Shown here in pieces: positions 8,901 to 18,742 of a DNA stretch of 64,000 bases (position 1 is its first letter; every line of letters starts with the position of its first letter). Source of the DNA: Clostridiales bacterium (GTDB lineage Bacteria; Bacillota; Clostridia; Lachnospirales; WQUN01); assembly GCA_031271295.1 (NCBI GenBank), contig JAISVZ010000035.1, positions 1 through 64,000 of the forward strand. Reading direction: 5' to 3'. The position numbers were made by a program, and so were the translations under genes. Below the pieces are notes generated by a model. That model did not search any database. It worked only from the letters and a program-made list of their open reading frames with translations, and was not told the origin of the DNA.

Positions 8901-9852
8901 TATGAATATCGGGCAGGTTTTGGAGGTTCACTTGGGGCTTGCGTCCAAGGTTTTAAACTGGAAAATAGCCACGCCCGTTTTCGACGGCGCAAACGAAATT
9001 GATATTATGGATACGCTGGAACTTGCCAACGATTACATCAATACGGATTGGGAAGATTTCACGAAAAAGTGGAAGGACATTTTAGACGACGATATTTACG
9101 AAAGCCTCAAGGCTAACCATAAAAACCAGAAAGACGAATGGAAGGACGTTATTCTAAACCGCGACGGTAAAATACACCTGCGCGACGGCAGAAGCGGCGA
9201 ATACTTCGATAATCCGGTTACGGTAGGCTTTATGCATTACCTAAAACTTCACCACCTTGTGGACGATAAAATTCACGCCCGTTCCACAGGCCCTTACTCC
9301 CTTGTTACCCAGCAGCCGTTGGGCGGAAAGGCTCAGTTCGGCGGCCAAAGGTTTGGGGAAATGGAGGTTTGGGCGCTGGAGGCATACGGAGCGTCGTATA
9401 CGCTTCAGGAAATACTAACCGTTAAGAGCGACGACGTTGTTGGACGCGTTAAAACTTACGAGGCAATTATTAAAGGGGAGAATATCCCTGAACCGGGTGT
9501 GCCGGAATCCTTTAAGGTTCTGCTTAAGGAATTACAGGCGCTGGGGCTCGACGTTCGCGTTATGCATGAGTGCGATGAGGTTGAAATTAAGGAATCCGTT
9601 GACGAAACCGACGATTTGAACATTAACATTGAAGGCAAGGAGCCGGATTCGGACGACGATACGCACACGGCTGCGGAACCCGAAGGTTTGGTGCTTGAAG
9701 AAGAGGACGATTTGGACGATGATTTGGACGACGATATCGACGACGATATGTTAGACATTAACACCGATAAATACGCCGTACTTGATAAGGACCTATTCGA
9801 CGAAGCGCTAAACGATAAAGACGACCTTGGTATTTTTCTGCAAAATGAGTAA
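5947..9852 (+). CDS. rpoB: DNA-directed RNA polymerase subunit beta
   Basis: The beta subunit of RNA polymerase, 1301 residues. The rifampicin pocket reads [20 protein letters not shown] then [10 protein letters not shown], with the usual D, H and S at the resistance positions, so it looks rifampicin sensitive. The [11 protein letters not shown] and [13 protein letters not shown] blocks are conserved. The start is ATG 5947 because AAGGAG (5934-5939) lies 7 nt upstream; the frame is open to a GTG at 5881 that has no such site. The last ~80 residues form an acidic tail with runs of Asp ([14 protein letters not shown]), longer than a typical beta C-terminus. rpoC follows after 20 nt. The gene lies downstream of fusA-tuf, the reverse of the usual order. 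Confidence 0.99.
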   Translation: MEKHRIKPVGYGKETRMSYSRIDEALEMPNLIEVQKNSYKWFLEEGLSEVFSDISPITDYSGNLVLEFIGYSLDSEPKYSIEQCKERDATYAAALRVKARLRNKENDEIKEQEIFMGDFPLMTENGTFIINGAERVIVSQLVRSPGIYFNMEYDKVGKNLITSTVMPNRGAWLEYETDSNDVFSVRVDRTRKVPVTVLMRSFGLGTDADIIDMFGEDPKIMATIEKDVSKSREEGLIEMYRRIRPGEPPTVENSDSLLKSMFFDHKRYDLAKVGRYKFNKKLHFKNRVKGFKLADKVVDPNTGEVIGEIGQEITAELATLIQDTGVPYVQVTAGDRVVKVLSNLAVKIDRYLESSGLTAQELGIKESVYYPTLVDLLYTYENPKELKDAILSNINALVPKYITYEDIFASMNYAMHLDYEVGRKDDIDHLGNRRIRAVGELLQNQFRIGLSRMERVVRERMNIQDLDIVTPQGLINIRPVTAAIKEFFGSSQLSQFMDQTNPMSELNHKRRLSALGPGGLSRDRAGFEVRDVHSSHYGRMCLIETPEGPNIGLINSLATYARINEYGFIEAPYRLVEKIDGKSRVTKEFVYVTADEEENYFCAQANEPLDEDGYFINPKVSGRLKEDILEIERDKVELMDVSPKQIVSVATALIPFLENDESTRALMGSNMQRQAVPLLKTEAPIVGTGMEYKTAIDSGVVMLAKQAGVAERVSASEIVIKGDDGKRHLYKLTKFLRSNQGTCINQVPIVKKGQEVKEGDVIADGPSTDSGELALGKNVLIGFMTWEGFNYEDAILLSEKLVEEDVYTSIHIEEYEAEARDTKLGAEEITRDVPNVGEEALKDLNESGIIRIGAEVFPNDILVGKVTPKGETELTAEERLLRAIFGEKAREVRDTSLRVPHGEGGIVVDVKIFTRENGDELPPGVNQLVMVYVAQKRKISVGDKMAGRHGNKGVISRVLPVEDMPFLPNGRPLDIVLNPLGVPSRMNIGQVLEVHLGLASKVLNWKIATPVFDGANEIDIMDTLELANDYINTDWEDFTKKWKDILDDDIYESLKANHKNQKDEWKDVILNRDGKIHLRDGRSGEYFDNPVTVGFMHYLKLHHLVDDKIHARSTGPYSLVTQQPLGGKAQFGGQRFGEMEVWALEAYGASYTLQEILTVKSDDVVGRVKTYEAIIKGENIPEPGVPESFKVLLKELQALGLDVRVMHECDEVEIKESVDETDDLNINIEGKEPDSDDDTHTAAEPEGLVLEEEDDLDDDLDDDIDDDMLDINTDKYAVLDKDLFDEALNDKDDLGIFLQNE

Positions 9853-9872
9853 AACGAAGGGAAGTAAGGCTT

Positions 9873-12800
9873 ATGCAACAGGGACAGATGCAGCAGGTAC
9901 AAAATAACGACCAGGCAATTTCCTTTGATTCTATAAAAATAGGGTTGGCTTCTCCGGAAGAAATCCGCAAGTGGTCGCGGGGCGAGGTAAAAAAACCCGA
10001 AACCATCAATTACCGCACGCTTAAACCCGAAAGGGACGGCCTTTTCTGCGAGCGTATTTTCGGCCCGAACAGGGATTGGGAGTGTCACTGCGGAAAATAC
10101 AAGCGCATCCGTTATAAGGGTGTTATTTGCGACCGGTGCGGTGTGGAAATTACCAAAAGCAAGGTAAGGCGCGAGCGAATGGGGCATATTGAACTTGCCG
10201 CCCCGGTATCGCATATTTGGTATTTCAGGGGGATACCCAGCCGTATGGGGCTTATTTTAGCTATGAGCCCGCGCGCTTTGGAAAAGGTTTTATATTTCGC
10301 GTCATATGTGGTTTTAGACCCGGGAACGGCGGAGGAGCTTTCCTACAAACAGCTTTTGTCGGAAAAGGAATACCGCGAAGCCGTGGATAAATACGGCGAA
10401 AAGAGTTTCCGCGCGGGAATGGGCGCCGAGGCCGTTAAGGAACTGCTTGAAGCTATTGATATTGAAAAGGAATCCGAGGAATTAAAAATTGCAATTAAGG
10501 AATCCTCCGGGCAGAAAAGCGGCCAGAAGAAAACACGCTTAATTAAAAAGTTTGATGTTGTGGAAGCTTTTCGCGCGTCCAAAAACCAGCCTTCGTGGAT
10601 GATTATGGATACAATTCCGGTTATTCCGCCGGAGCTTCGCCCAATGGTTCAGCTTGACGGCGGGCGTTTCGCCACCAGCGACTTGAACGATTTATACCGC
10701 AGGGTTATTAACCGTAACAACCGCCTTAAAAGGCTGCTTGATTTGGAAGCGCCGGATATTATAGTACGAAACGAAAAAAGAATGCTTCAGGAAGCGGTGG
10801 ACGCGCTTATTGATAACGGCAGGCGCGGAAGGCCGGTAACGGGGCCGGGCAATAGGCCTTTAAAATCCCTTTCGGATTTGCTTAAGGGTAAGCAGGGCAG
10901 GTTCCGCCAAAACCTTCTTGGCAAACGTGTGGATTATTCCGGGCGTTCGGTTATTGTTGTGGGCCCTAACTTAAAGCTTTACCAGTGCGGGCTTCCCAAG
11001 GAAATGGCGATTGAGCTTTTTAAACCCTTCGTTATGAAACGCCTTGTGGACGACCAAACCGCGCACAATATAAAATCCGCGAAGCGAATGGTTGAAAGGC
11101 TTCAAAACGAGGTTTGGGACGTTTTAGAGGATGTTATTAAAGAGCACCCGGTTATGCTTAACCGCGCTCCAACTCTTCACAGGCTTGGAATTCAGGCGTT
11201 CGAACCGGTACTTGTTGAGGGTAAGGCGTTAAAACTGCACCCGCTTGTATGTACCGCCTACAACGCGGACTTCGACGGCGACCAAATGGCGGTTCACGTT
11301 CCGCTTTCGGTGGAAGCTCAGGCGGAATGCCGTTTCCTTTTGCTTGCCCCGAATAACCTTTTAAAACCGTCGGACGGCGCTCCTGTTACCGTTCCTACTC
11401 AGGATATGGTTTTGGGTATTTACTACTTAACCCTTGTAAAGGACGGCGAAAAGGGCGAGGGAAGCGCGTTCATAGACGAACACGAGGCTATTTTAGCCTA
11501 CGATAACGGCGCTATAAGTTTGCACGCAAAAATAAAGGTTAGAAGAACACTTATAATTGACGGCGCAGCGCAAACCAAGCTCATTGATACAACCGTTGGC
11601 CACATTATATTAAACGAGGCAATACCGCAGGATATCGGCATTGTGGACAGAACCAAACCGGAAAACCTGTTCCGCTACGAGGTAGACCAGCTTACAAACC
11701 GTAAAATGTTAAGCCTTATAATAAACCGATGCATCAACAAATACGGCTCTACTAATACCGCCGCCATATTGGATAAAATAAAGGATTTAGGCTTTAAATA
11801 TTCCACAAAGGGCGCAATGACGGTATCCGTATCCGATATGGAAATACCGGAGGCGAAGTACGCACTTTTGGACGCCGCCGATAAGGAAGTAGACAAAATT
11901 GAAAAGCAGTTCCGCCGAGGGCTTATGACGGAGGACGAACGCCACGCAAAGGTTATTGCGGTATGGAACGCGGCAACCGACGATATAGCGGGCGCTCTTA
12001 TGCAAGGGCTTGATAAACACAACAATATATACATGATGGCGGATTCCGGCGCGCGCGGTTCCAGCAACCAAATAAAGCAGCTTGCGGGTATGCGCGGGCT
12101 TCTTGCAGGCCCTACCGGCGACGTTGTTGAAATCCCCATTAAATCCAACTTCCGCGAGGGGCTTTCCGTTCTTGAATACTATATTTCGGCGCACGGCGCA
12201 AGAAAAGGTTTGGCGGATACCGCCCTTAGAACAGCGGACTCCGGCTATCTTACCCGAAGGCTTGTTGACGTTTCGCAGGATATTATTGTGCGCGAGTGGG
12301 ACTGCGTTAAAGACGAGGATGAAAAACCGGGCATGTGGGTTTCCGCTTTTAAAGACGGCGAGAATATTGTTGAACCGCTGAAGGACCGCGTTAGAGGCCG
12401 CTGGCTTTTAGAGGACGTTACAAACCCGCAAACGGGAGAGGTTATTGCCAGAGCGGATACAATGGTAACCCCGGATCAAGCGGAAGAAATTGAAAAGGCG
12501 GGAATAGAGAAAGTATTTATCCGCACCATATTAACCTGCCGTTCCAGAGTAGGTTTGTGCGCGAAATGCTACGGAGCGAACATGGCCTCCGGCAGAGTTG
12601 TGCGTATAGGCGAATCCGTGGGTATTATCGCGGCGCAGTCTATAGGCGAGCCGGGTACCCAGCTTACAATGCGTACCTTCCACACCGGCGGTATTGCGAG
12701 TAACGAGGATATTACCCAAGGTTTGCCGCGTGTTGAGGAACTTTTTGAGGCGCGTAAACCAAAAGGCCTTGCTATTATTTCCGAGTTTGGCGGCAGAGTT

Positions 12801-13589
12801 TCCGTAAACGACACGAAGAAAAAACGCGAGGTTGTGGTTGAAAATACGGAGACGGGAGAATCCAAGGAATACCTTATTCCTTACGGTTCAAGAATAAAGG
12901 TTATGAACGGCGACGTTATTGAAGCCGGCGACGAATTAACCGACGGCAGCGTGTACCCGCACGATATCCTGAAAATTAAAGGTATCCGAGGCGTGCAGGA
13001 CTATATGCTGCAAGAGGTTCAAAGGGTTTACAGGCTTCAGGGCGTTGATATTAACGATAAGCACATTGAGGTTATAGTAAGGCAAATGCTTAAACGCATT
13101 AAAATAGACGAAAACGGAGATACAGCTTTCCTGCCCGGTTCACTTGTGGATTGGCTTGAGTTCGAGGAAGTTAACAAACGCGCCGTAATGCAGGGATACG
13201 AACCGGCTTCCGGTACGCGTGCTCTGCTTGGAATAACCAAAGCTTCCTTGGCAACGGATTCCTTCCTTTCGGCGGCTTCCTTCCAGGAAACCACAAGGGT
13301 ATTAACCGAAGCGTCCATAAAGGGCAAGAGCGACCCGCTTATTGGGCTAAAGGAAAATGTAATTATCGGCAAGCTTATTCCGGCCGGTACCGGAATGCAG
13401 TTCTACCGCAAAATTGATATTGAAACCGAAGCGCCGCCGGTTCCCGAAGTTCCGGCTGCCGCGGAGGATGCGGCGGACGAAAGCGATATTGACGAAAATG
13501 GCGACGCGGGTGCGGATGGTGATAATACGGCGCTCGCGGAAACATCAGTTTCAGATGATGTCGGCGATGTTCAAGAGTTAAAGGAATAA
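9873..13589 (+). CDS. rpoC: DNA-directed RNA polymerase subunit beta'
   Basis: The beta' subunit, 1238 residues, carries the active-site motif [12 protein letters not shown] that binds the catalytic Mg2+. The N-terminal zinc site reads [20 protein letters not shown], and the second zinc cluster is [13 protein letters not shown]. The bridge helix/trigger loop region ([26 protein letters not shown]) is intact. It is translated from ATG 9873, 20 nt after rpoB, behind a purine-rich AAGGGAAG and TAAGG. The final ~50 residues are a low-complexity Ala/Asp/Glu tail ([20 protein letters not shown]) echoing the acidic tail of RpoB. A strong terminator follows directly. Confidence 0.99.
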   Translation: MQQGQMQQVQNNDQAISFDSIKIGLASPEEIRKWSRGEVKKPETINYRTLKPERDGLFCERIFGPNRDWECHCGKYKRIRYKGVICDRCGVEITKSKVRRERMGHIELAAPVSHIWYFRGIPSRMGLILAMSPRALEKVLYFASYVVLDPGTAEELSYKQLLSEKEYREAVDKYGEKSFRAGMGAEAVKELLEAIDIEKESEELKIAIKESSGQKSGQKKTRLIKKFDVVEAFRASKNQPSWMIMDTIPVIPPELRPMVQLDGGRFATSDLNDLYRRVINRNNRLKRLLDLEAPDIIVRNEKRMLQEAVDALIDNGRRGRPVTGPGNRPLKSLSDLLKGKQGRFRQNLLGKRVDYSGRSVIVVGPNLKLYQCGLPKEMAIELFKPFVMKRLVDDQTAHNIKSAKRMVERLQNEVWDVLEDVIKEHPVMLNRAPTLHRLGIQAFEPVLVEGKALKLHPLVCTAYNADFDGDQMAVHVPLSVEAQAECRFLLLAPNNLLKPSDGAPVTVPTQDMVLGIYYLTLVKDGEKGEGSAFIDEHEAILAYDNGAISLHAKIKVRRTLIIDGAAQTKLIDTTVGHIILNEAIPQDIGIVDRTKPENLFRYEVDQLTNRKMLSLIINRCINKYGSTNTAAILDKIKDLGFKYSTKGAMTVSVSDMEIPEAKYALLDAADKEVDKIEKQFRRGLMTEDERHAKVIAVWNAATDDIAGALMQGLDKHNNIYMMADSGARGSSNQIKQLAGMRGLLAGPTGDVVEIPIKSNFREGLSVLEYYISAHGARKGLADTALRTADSGYLTRRLVDVSQDIIVREWDCVKDEDEKPGMWVSAFKDGENIVEPLKDRVRGRWLLEDVTNPQTGEVIARADTMVTPDQAEEIEKAGIEKVFIRTILTCRSRVGLCAKCYGANMASGRVVRIGESVGIIAAQSIGEPGTQLTMRTFHTGGIASNEDITQGLPRVEELFEARKPKGLAIISEFGGRVSVNDTKKKREVVVENTETGESKEYLIPYGSRIKVMNGDVIEAGDELTDGSVYPHDILKIKGIRGVQDYMLQEVQRVYRLQGVDINDKHIEVIVRQMLKRIKIDENGDTAFLPGSLVDWLEFEEVNKRAVMQGYEPASGTRALLGITKASLATDSFLSAASFQETTRVLTEASIKGKSDPLIGLKENVIIGKLIPAGTGMQFYRKIDIETEAPPVPEVPAAAEDAADESDIDENGDAGADGDNTALAETSVSDDVGDVQELKE

Positions 13590-13594
13590 AAATA

Positions 13595-13640
13595 AAAAAC
13601 AGCCGCAAACGAAAATTTGAATTCGTTTGCGGCTGTTTTT
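13595..13640. terminator. Bidirectional terminator between rpoC and helD
   Basis: A perfect 19-bp inverted repeat (AAAAACAGCCGCAAACGAA and its complement) with an 8-nt loop. It starts 5 nt after the rpoC stop and overlaps the helD stop codon, serving both convergent transcripts. Confidence 0.92.
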
Positions 13641-15891
13641 ATTTATTCCCATTTGTGATACGAAACACATTCAGCACATGCAAAGCCCGCGTACAGGCAA
13701 CATACAAAAGGTTGTTATCATATATTTCGCAAACCAAAACCGCGTCAAACTCCAACCCCTTAGACATATAAACCGGAATTACAAACACGCCTGTAACTTC
13801 CTCGCCGCTTTCGCCGGTAATCAGCTTAACCTTAGTTTTATCCTTTATGCTTTCGTAAAGTTTAGAGGCGTATTTTTCCGTTTCGCAAATAACCGCCACG
13901 CTGCCGTAACCGCCGCTTACGCAGTTTTCTATTTCGTGTAATATCATTTCATACAGCTCGCGTTCGGTTTGCGCCTCTAAAATTTCAGGCATTTTCCCAG
14001 TGCGGTTAAAGCTTTTTACGGATACGCCGTGCGGCAAAAAGGACGCGCTGAAATTCAGAATTTCGGTTGTGCATCTAAAACTTTTATCCATAGTTACAAG
14101 GGATGCCTTTTGCTTTTTCAAAATTGCGCCGATTTGAGCGTAGAGCGATAAATCCTCTTTTTTCTCCAAGGTTTGGTTATAGTCCCCAAGGACGGTGTAT
14201 TTTGCGTTTTCAAAAAGCAGCGCGAATATTTCAAAGTGCAAAGGGTAATAATCCTGCGCCTCGTCTATCACAACCTGTTTTATATGCCTGTATTCTCTTG
14301 CCCCGCAAAGTTTTAGCTTTAAGTAAGCCATTGCGGCGGCATCGTCGTAAAAAATTGCGCCCGCGCTTAGGTTAGAGCGCGTGTATTCGAAAATTGCGCC
14401 CGTGTTAATGTTGGAGCGCGTGTTATCGAATATTTCCCTCGTTGGGTTGGAGCGCGTGTAGTCGAATATTTCCCTCGTTGGGTTGGAGCGCGTGCATTCA
14501 GCTATTTCCCTTTCGCTCTCCGGTTGGTTAAGTTCTGCGCATAGCTTTGAAAAGTACGCGTAATCTTCGAACAGCCTCCGGTAAAGTTCTTTTACGTTAA
14601 GGTCGGTAATTTTTCGTATTTCGGTTTTTATTCTTTGATATTCCGCTTTTCCGCCGCGTTCGTTTATTTTCTCCTGCGCGGTTTCCAAAATAAATTCCTC
14701 TATAAGCTCAAGCCGCGAAAGTAAACGGGAGTTTTTTCTGCCGGATGAAAATTTTTCGCTTATTTCCTCTTTGGAAAGCAGCAGCTTTTTGCCGAAAAAA
14801 ACATCCTCAAATTCTATGAATTTTTCCGGTATATCCTCGGCGAAACGGTTCAGTAAATTTACGAAGAAAGGGGAGTTTTTAAATATGGCGGCGCTTTTCA
14901 TTATTTCCGCTTGAGCTTGCCTCTTGCTTGTAAGCAGTGTTTCTAAAAACCGGTTCCGGGTTTGAATGCGCGCATCTCCTAATATGTTTGTGAGTATTTC
15001 CTCAAACACTGCGGAAATTACGTTATCCTCGCCAAGTTCCGGCAAAACCCCGGAAATGTAGCGTTCAAAAACTGTGTTCGGCGAAATAATCATAATGTTG
15101 TTTGCGGCAAGCTTTCCGGACATTCCCCTGTACATAAGGTACGCCGCGCGGTGAAGCGCAACGGAGGTTTTGCCGCTGCCGGCAACACCCTGCACCATCA
15201 TTAAATCGTTTTCCATATCGCGGATAATTATATCTTGCTCCTTTTGTATTGTTTCCACTATCGCCTTCATTTTGGACGATGTGTTTTGCGAAAGGAGTTT
15301 GCGCAAAAACTCATCCACAATTTGCACGTCCGCGTCGAAAAAATATTCCAAATTTCCGCGTTTTATTTCGTACTGGCGCTTTAGGCTTATTTCGCCCTCA
15401 ATTTTTCCGGCGGGCGCATCGTAGTACGCCCTGCCCGACGAAAAACGGTAGAACATACTTGATACGGGAGCGCGCCAATCGTACACAAACATTTCAAAGT
15501 CGGAATCCTTCGTGAGCGACGAGCGGCCTATATAAATTTTCGCAGGTAAATCCTCGTCGTCGTACTTAAAATCTATTCTGGCGAAATAGGGGGAATTAAC
15601 CGCGCTTTTAAGCATCGCAATTTTGTTTTCCGTCATTTCGTACTGGTTTATTTTGTCCGTTACCGGGTTTATGTATTGGCTTATAGCGGCAAGCGCCTCG
15701 AAAGCGTCGCTGTCGTAGAGGTTTCCAACGGAGTGCTGTGTGTTTTCGCGCAGTTCCTGCTTGGCGGCAATTATCGCCGCTTTGTTTTCCTCATTGGCTT
15801 GCTGCGCTTTTAAAAGCAAATCATTCGCAAGCGCAACTGTTTGCGCCAATCTTTCCTTTTCCGCTTCAAACTCGCTTCGGTTAATCTCCAT
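13639..15891 (-). CDS. helD: HelD-like superfamily I helicase (RNA polymerase recycling factor)
   Basis: A 750-residue UvrD/Rep-family ATPase of the HelD group, which binds stalled or idle RNA polymerase and releases nucleic acid from it. Residues 1-60 are a charged helical region fitting the HelD coiled-coil arm. The block around 100-150 (YFARIDF, VYDWRAPVSSMFY) is typical of HelD. Walker A is GVAGSGKT (235-242), Walker B VIDEAQD (541-547), and motif VI VACTRA lies near the end. Residues 467-514 hold a four-unit tandem repeat (TRSNPTREIFDY-type) just before Walker B, unusual for the family. The ATG at 15891 overlaps the stop of the upstream permease gene by 11 nt, so the two are translationally coupled. 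It is the last gene of a minus-strand run converging on rpoC. Confidence 0.88.
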   Translation of the reverse strand: MEINRSEFEAEKERLAQTVALANDLLLKAQQANEENKAAIIAAKQELRENTQHSVGNLYDSDAFEALAAISQYINPVTDKINQYEMTENKIAMLKSAVNSPYFARIDFKYDDEDLPAKIYIGRSSLTKDSDFEMFVYDWRAPVSSMFYRFSSGRAYYDAPAGKIEGEISLKRQYEIKRGNLEYFFDADVQIVDEFLRKLLSQNTSSKMKAIVETIQKEQDIIIRDMENDLMMVQGVAGSGKTSVALHRAAYLMYRGMSGKLAANNIMIISPNTVFERYISGVLPELGEDNVISAVFEEILTNILGDARIQTRNRFLETLLTSKRQAQAEIMKSAAIFKNSPFFVNLLNRFAEDIPEKFIEFEDVFFGKKLLLSKEEISEKFSSGRKNSRLLSRLELIEEFILETAQEKINERGGKAEYQRIKTEIRKITDLNVKELYRRLFEDYAYFSKLCAELNQPESEREIAECTRSNPTREIFDYTRSNPTREIFDNTRSNINTGAIFEYTRSNLSAGAIFYDDAAAMAYLKLKLCGAREYRHIKQVVIDEAQDYYPLHFEIFALLFENAKYTVLGDYNQTLEKKEDLSLYAQIGAILKKQKASLVTMDKSFRCTTEILNFSASFLPHGVSVKSFNRTGKMPEILEAQTERELYEMILHEIENCVSGGYGSVAVICETEKYASKLYESIKDKTKVKLITGESGEEVTGVFVIPVYMSKGLEFDAVLVCEIYDNNLLYVACTRALHVLNVFRITNGNK
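14350..14505 (-). repeat. In-frame coding minisatellite in helD (36-39 bp units, four copies)
   Basis: Units beginning GAGCGCGTG (plus strand) recur at 36-39 bp spacing. They encode TRSNPTREIFDY, TRSNPTREIFDN, TRSNINTGAIFEY and TRSNLSAGAIFY. Two adjacent units are nearly identical at DNA level, showing recent expansion without loss of frame. Confidence 0.85.
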
Positions 15892-17101
15892 TTTTTATCA
15901 CCGTTTTTTTAACCTTTCTAAGAATAAACAGTTTTGCGGCGGCCGCAACCGGCACGGCAAATATCATTCCCGCAATACCCGCCGCTTCGCCCGCAACCGC
16001 AAGCGATATTATTACCGCCGCGGGGCCAAGGCGCACACGCTCGCCAATAACCTTCGGAGCGATAATAAACGTATCTATTTGCTGAATTATTATTATGCCT
16101 ATCGCGGCGCAAAGCGCGGTATAGGGCGACGCCGAAATAAACGCAACCGATACCGCCAAAACAAAGCACACTACAGCGCCCAAATACGGTATTAAATTCG
16201 CGATACCGGAGAGTACGGCAATAAATGGCGCGTAATCCACCCCGATAACGGTAAGAAAAAAGAACATAATACACGCGACAATGGTAGCATCCGCAACCTG
16301 GCCGCGTATATACCCGGAAAAAACCCAGTGGATATCCGAAGCTGTTTTTCTGAGTTTACTTGCCGCCTTTTCGGACAAAACAGCGTTTGTAAAGCTGTGG
16401 ATTCCTTCTTTTATGGCATATTTATCCCTAAGGAAAAAGAACGCGATAACAAGCCCCAAAAAAATATTTAAAATGAAACTTACGGCGGCGGGCAGGGTTA
16501 CGGCGGCTTTGCCGGTTAGTGTTTTCAAAACACCGGCGGTTTTTTCGTAAATCGCGGTAAGCACATTCACAAGAAATTTTTGAGATCCGCGCCCGGTAAA
16601 GGCAGTATTCAGTTTTTGAACAATTGCGCGAAGCCCTTCGCCCATTTGGTTAAGCGAACGCGAAAACCCTGATAACATTTCCCCAGCGCCGTTTTCGTTA
16701 ACGGCCTTTACAAGCGCGATAACCGGAGCAGCTAAAAGAGAGAGCAAAATTATATAAAGCAAAACAGTTCCGCATGTGCGGCGGTTAACATTTGCGTTTT
16801 TGCGCATTTTGTTTGCGTTTTTATATGTCTTTTTGCGCAAATGTTTAATTTTATTTGCCGCCGTTTGCAAATAATCCACAACAGGATCGAACAGGTAGGC
16901 AATAACAAACCCGGCTATTGCGGATTTTATAACCGAGAAAAACTTTGCCGCGGCAAGCAATACGGAATTTACGGCCTGCGGCAAATGAAAAAGCAAGTGC
17001 GCCGAAGCGTCTAAAATGAGCTTCAGCGCGTAAAGCACCGCAAAGGTTATTATTACATGAAAGGAAATTAATAAATACTTTTTGTCCCACGGAAGTTTCA
17101 T
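15881..17101 (-). CDS. AI-2E family transporter (PerM/TqsA-like permease)
   Basis: A 406-residue membrane protein of family PF01594. Hydrophobic segments lie near residues 10-30, 60-75, 112-130, 205-225, 275-300, 300-330, 335-355 and 365-395, matching the eight-helix plan. The GLVIAFFFLRDK segment and the C-terminal GIANLIPYLGAV and GPAAVIISLAVAGE motifs are typical. Members export autoinducer-2 or other small molecules, or act as cation/proton antiporters; the substrate cannot be read from sequence. A basic, Lys/Asn-rich cytoplasmic loop (about 84-108) is longer than usual. It starts 48 nt after pepD and overlaps helD by 11 nt. The upstream ribosome binding site is weak. Confidence 0.85.
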   Translation of the reverse strand: MKLPWDKKYLLISFHVIITFAVLYALKLILDASAHLLFHLPQAVNSVLLAAAKFFSVIKSAIAGFVIAYLFDPVVDYLQTAANKIKHLRKKTYKNANKMRKNANVNRRTCGTVLLYIILLSLLAAPVIALVKAVNENGAGEMLSGFSRSLNQMGEGLRAIVQKLNTAFTGRGSQKFLVNVLTAIYEKTAGVLKTLTGKAAVTLPAAVSFILNIFLGLVIAFFFLRDKYAIKEGIHSFTNAVLSEKAASKLRKTASDIHWVFSGYIRGQVADATIVACIMFFFLTVIGVDYAPFIAVLSGIANLIPYLGAVVCFVLAVSVAFISASPYTALCAAIGIIIIQQIDTFIIAPKVIGERVRLGPAAVIISLAVAGEAAGIAGMIFAVPVAAAAKLFILRKVKKTVIKNGD

Positions 17102-17149
17102 ATACGCTGCCCCGCATTCTTTTCTTTAGTATGTAGGGGCGGCAATTTT

Positions 17150-18664
17150 TTACGTATCCAGATTTGCCAATTCCGCAAGCACGGCAAGCAAAAACTCCCA
17201 CATGCGTTTTGCCGATGATAACGACATTTTTTCATCCGGCGTGTGCGCTCCGAAAATATCCGGCCCAAAGGCTATCATATCCGTGCTGCCTATTTTTTTC
17301 GAAAACACGCCGCATTCAAGCCCGGCGTGAACTCCCGAAACTTCCGGTTTCTTGCCGTACATTCTTGCATAAACAGAAGTAAAAGTATCACGGATTTTGG
17401 AACTTGCGGCTCTTTCCCATTCGGGGTAGTCGCTGAACGAGTTTTCATACCCGCCGGAAAGCTTGGCTAAATTCTTTATTTTTTCGTGTAAAAGCTGTTT
17501 TCTGGACAAAACGGAGCTTCTTACGGCGTTTTGAATTGTAAGCTCGCCTCCCTCTGTGCGCATAACTCCGGCGTTGGTCGAGGTTTGTACGCTCTTTGCG
17601 GTTTCGTCGTCGTAAAAATAAACGCCGTTTGGAATTACGGTTAAAAGCGAAATCACGCGGCCTAAGCATTCGGCGGTCACGGTTTGCGCATTGGACGAAG
17701 CGTTTTTTTCGGAAGATGCCGCATTGGATATAGCCTTTCCGGAAGCTTCCTCTTTAGAAACTGCCGCCTCTACAGAAATATCGGGGTCCTCGTATTCGTA
17801 TTCGTGTTTTATAATCTGCGCTATTTCACGCGTTAATACCGCCAGCTTATCAAAATCGGCGGGAGAAACGTACAAAACGGCAACGGCTTCCCTTGGTATC
17901 GCGTTATCCTTTAAACCGCCGTTTAAAGAGGCAAGCCTAAAATCAATTTTTCCGAGCAAATGGTTTAAAACGCGCCCCATTAATATGTTGGCGTTTGCCC
18001 GCTGTTTTTTAATTGCAAAACCGGAATGCCCGCCTTTTAAGCCTTTAATGCTAACGGTAACCTCCGTTAGTTCCGGCGGAGTTTCTTCAAAAATAAGCGG
18101 CAGGCGCACCAAGGATTTTACGCCGCCCGCGCAGCTTACAACAAAATTACCTTCGGTTTCCTCGTCTATATTTATCAGGCGTTTGCCTGAAAGCGACGAG
18201 GTATCCAAAAGCAGAGCGCCCGTCATTCCCGTTTCCTCGTCCGCCGTCAGCACAATTTCCAGCGGGGGATGAGTATAATTGCCGTCCATAAGTTCCATTG
18301 CGTAGGCAAGCGCAATTCCGTTATCCGCGCCGAGTGTTGTGCCGCTTGCGCGAATAAAATCCCCTTCGGTTATAAGTTTAAGCGGCTGAGTTTTAAAATC
18401 GAATTCCGTATCCGCGTTTTTTTCGCACACCATATCAAGATGCCCTTGTATTATTACCGGTTTGGCATCATTGCCGCAATCGGCGCTCGCGGGTTTTTTA
18501 ATTATCAGGTTAAAGTGTTCGTCCCTGTAAACCGAAAGGTTACGTTCCTTCGCGAAGTTTTCGATATATTCGCATATTTCCCCTTCGTTTCCCGAACCGC
18601 GCGGTATGGAGCTTATTTTTTTGAAATAGCCCAAAACCTTTTCCGCTGAATTGTTGTTGTCCAT
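17150..18664 (-). CDS. pepD: Cytosol non-specific dipeptidase (aminoacyl-histidine dipeptidase, M20C)
   Basis: A 504-residue zinc dipeptidase of the PepD/M20C family that cleaves Xaa-His and many other dipeptides in the cytoplasm. Metal and catalytic motifs are in order: GHLDMV, GTTLGADNGIALAYAM, TADEETGMTGA with the general-base glutamate, HSG in the lid domain, HAGLECG, and AHTPDEKM at the end. The start is ATG 18664 with AAGGAGG 7 nt upstream; the frame is open 24 codons further but without a ribosome binding site. Around residues 300-330 a low-complexity Ala/Ser/Glu/Lys stretch (KEEASGKAISNAASSEKNAS) looks like an insertion in the lid domain. It is second in the UPF0210-pepD-permease-helD run. 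Confidence 0.93.
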   Translation of the reverse strand: MDNNNSAEKVLGYFKKISSIPRGSGNEGEICEYIENFAKERNLSVYRDEHFNLIIKKPASADCGNDAKPVIIQGHLDMVCEKNADTEFDFKTQPLKLITEGDFIRASGTTLGADNGIALAYAMELMDGNYTHPPLEIVLTADEETGMTGALLLDTSSLSGKRLINIDEETEGNFVVSCAGGVKSLVRLPLIFEETPPELTEVTVSIKGLKGGHSGFAIKKQRANANILMGRVLNHLLGKIDFRLASLNGGLKDNAIPREAVAVLYVSPADFDKLAVLTREIAQIIKHEYEYEDPDISVEAAVSKEEASGKAISNAASSEKNASSNAQTVTAECLGRVISLLTVIPNGVYFYDDETAKSVQTSTNAGVMRTEGGELTIQNAVRSSVLSRKQLLHEKIKNLAKLSGGYENSFSDYPEWERAASSKIRDTFTSVYARMYGKKPEVSGVHAGLECGVFSKKIGSTDMIAFGPDIFGAHTPDEKMSLSSAKRMWEFLLAVLAELANLDT

Positions 18665-18742
18665 AGTACGCCTCCTTAGGATGTAAAACCGGCAGCGCGA
18701 AGATTCCGCTACGCGTCCCCGGCATATATTTTGCAAATATTT

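Noticed and set aside
9456-10214. 252-codon minus-strand ORF across the rpoB-rpoC junction
   Set aside because: It is the shadow of the Asp-rich rpoB tail and rpoC start, Ser-rich because GAT/GAC codons read as ATC/GTC/TCG on the other strand.
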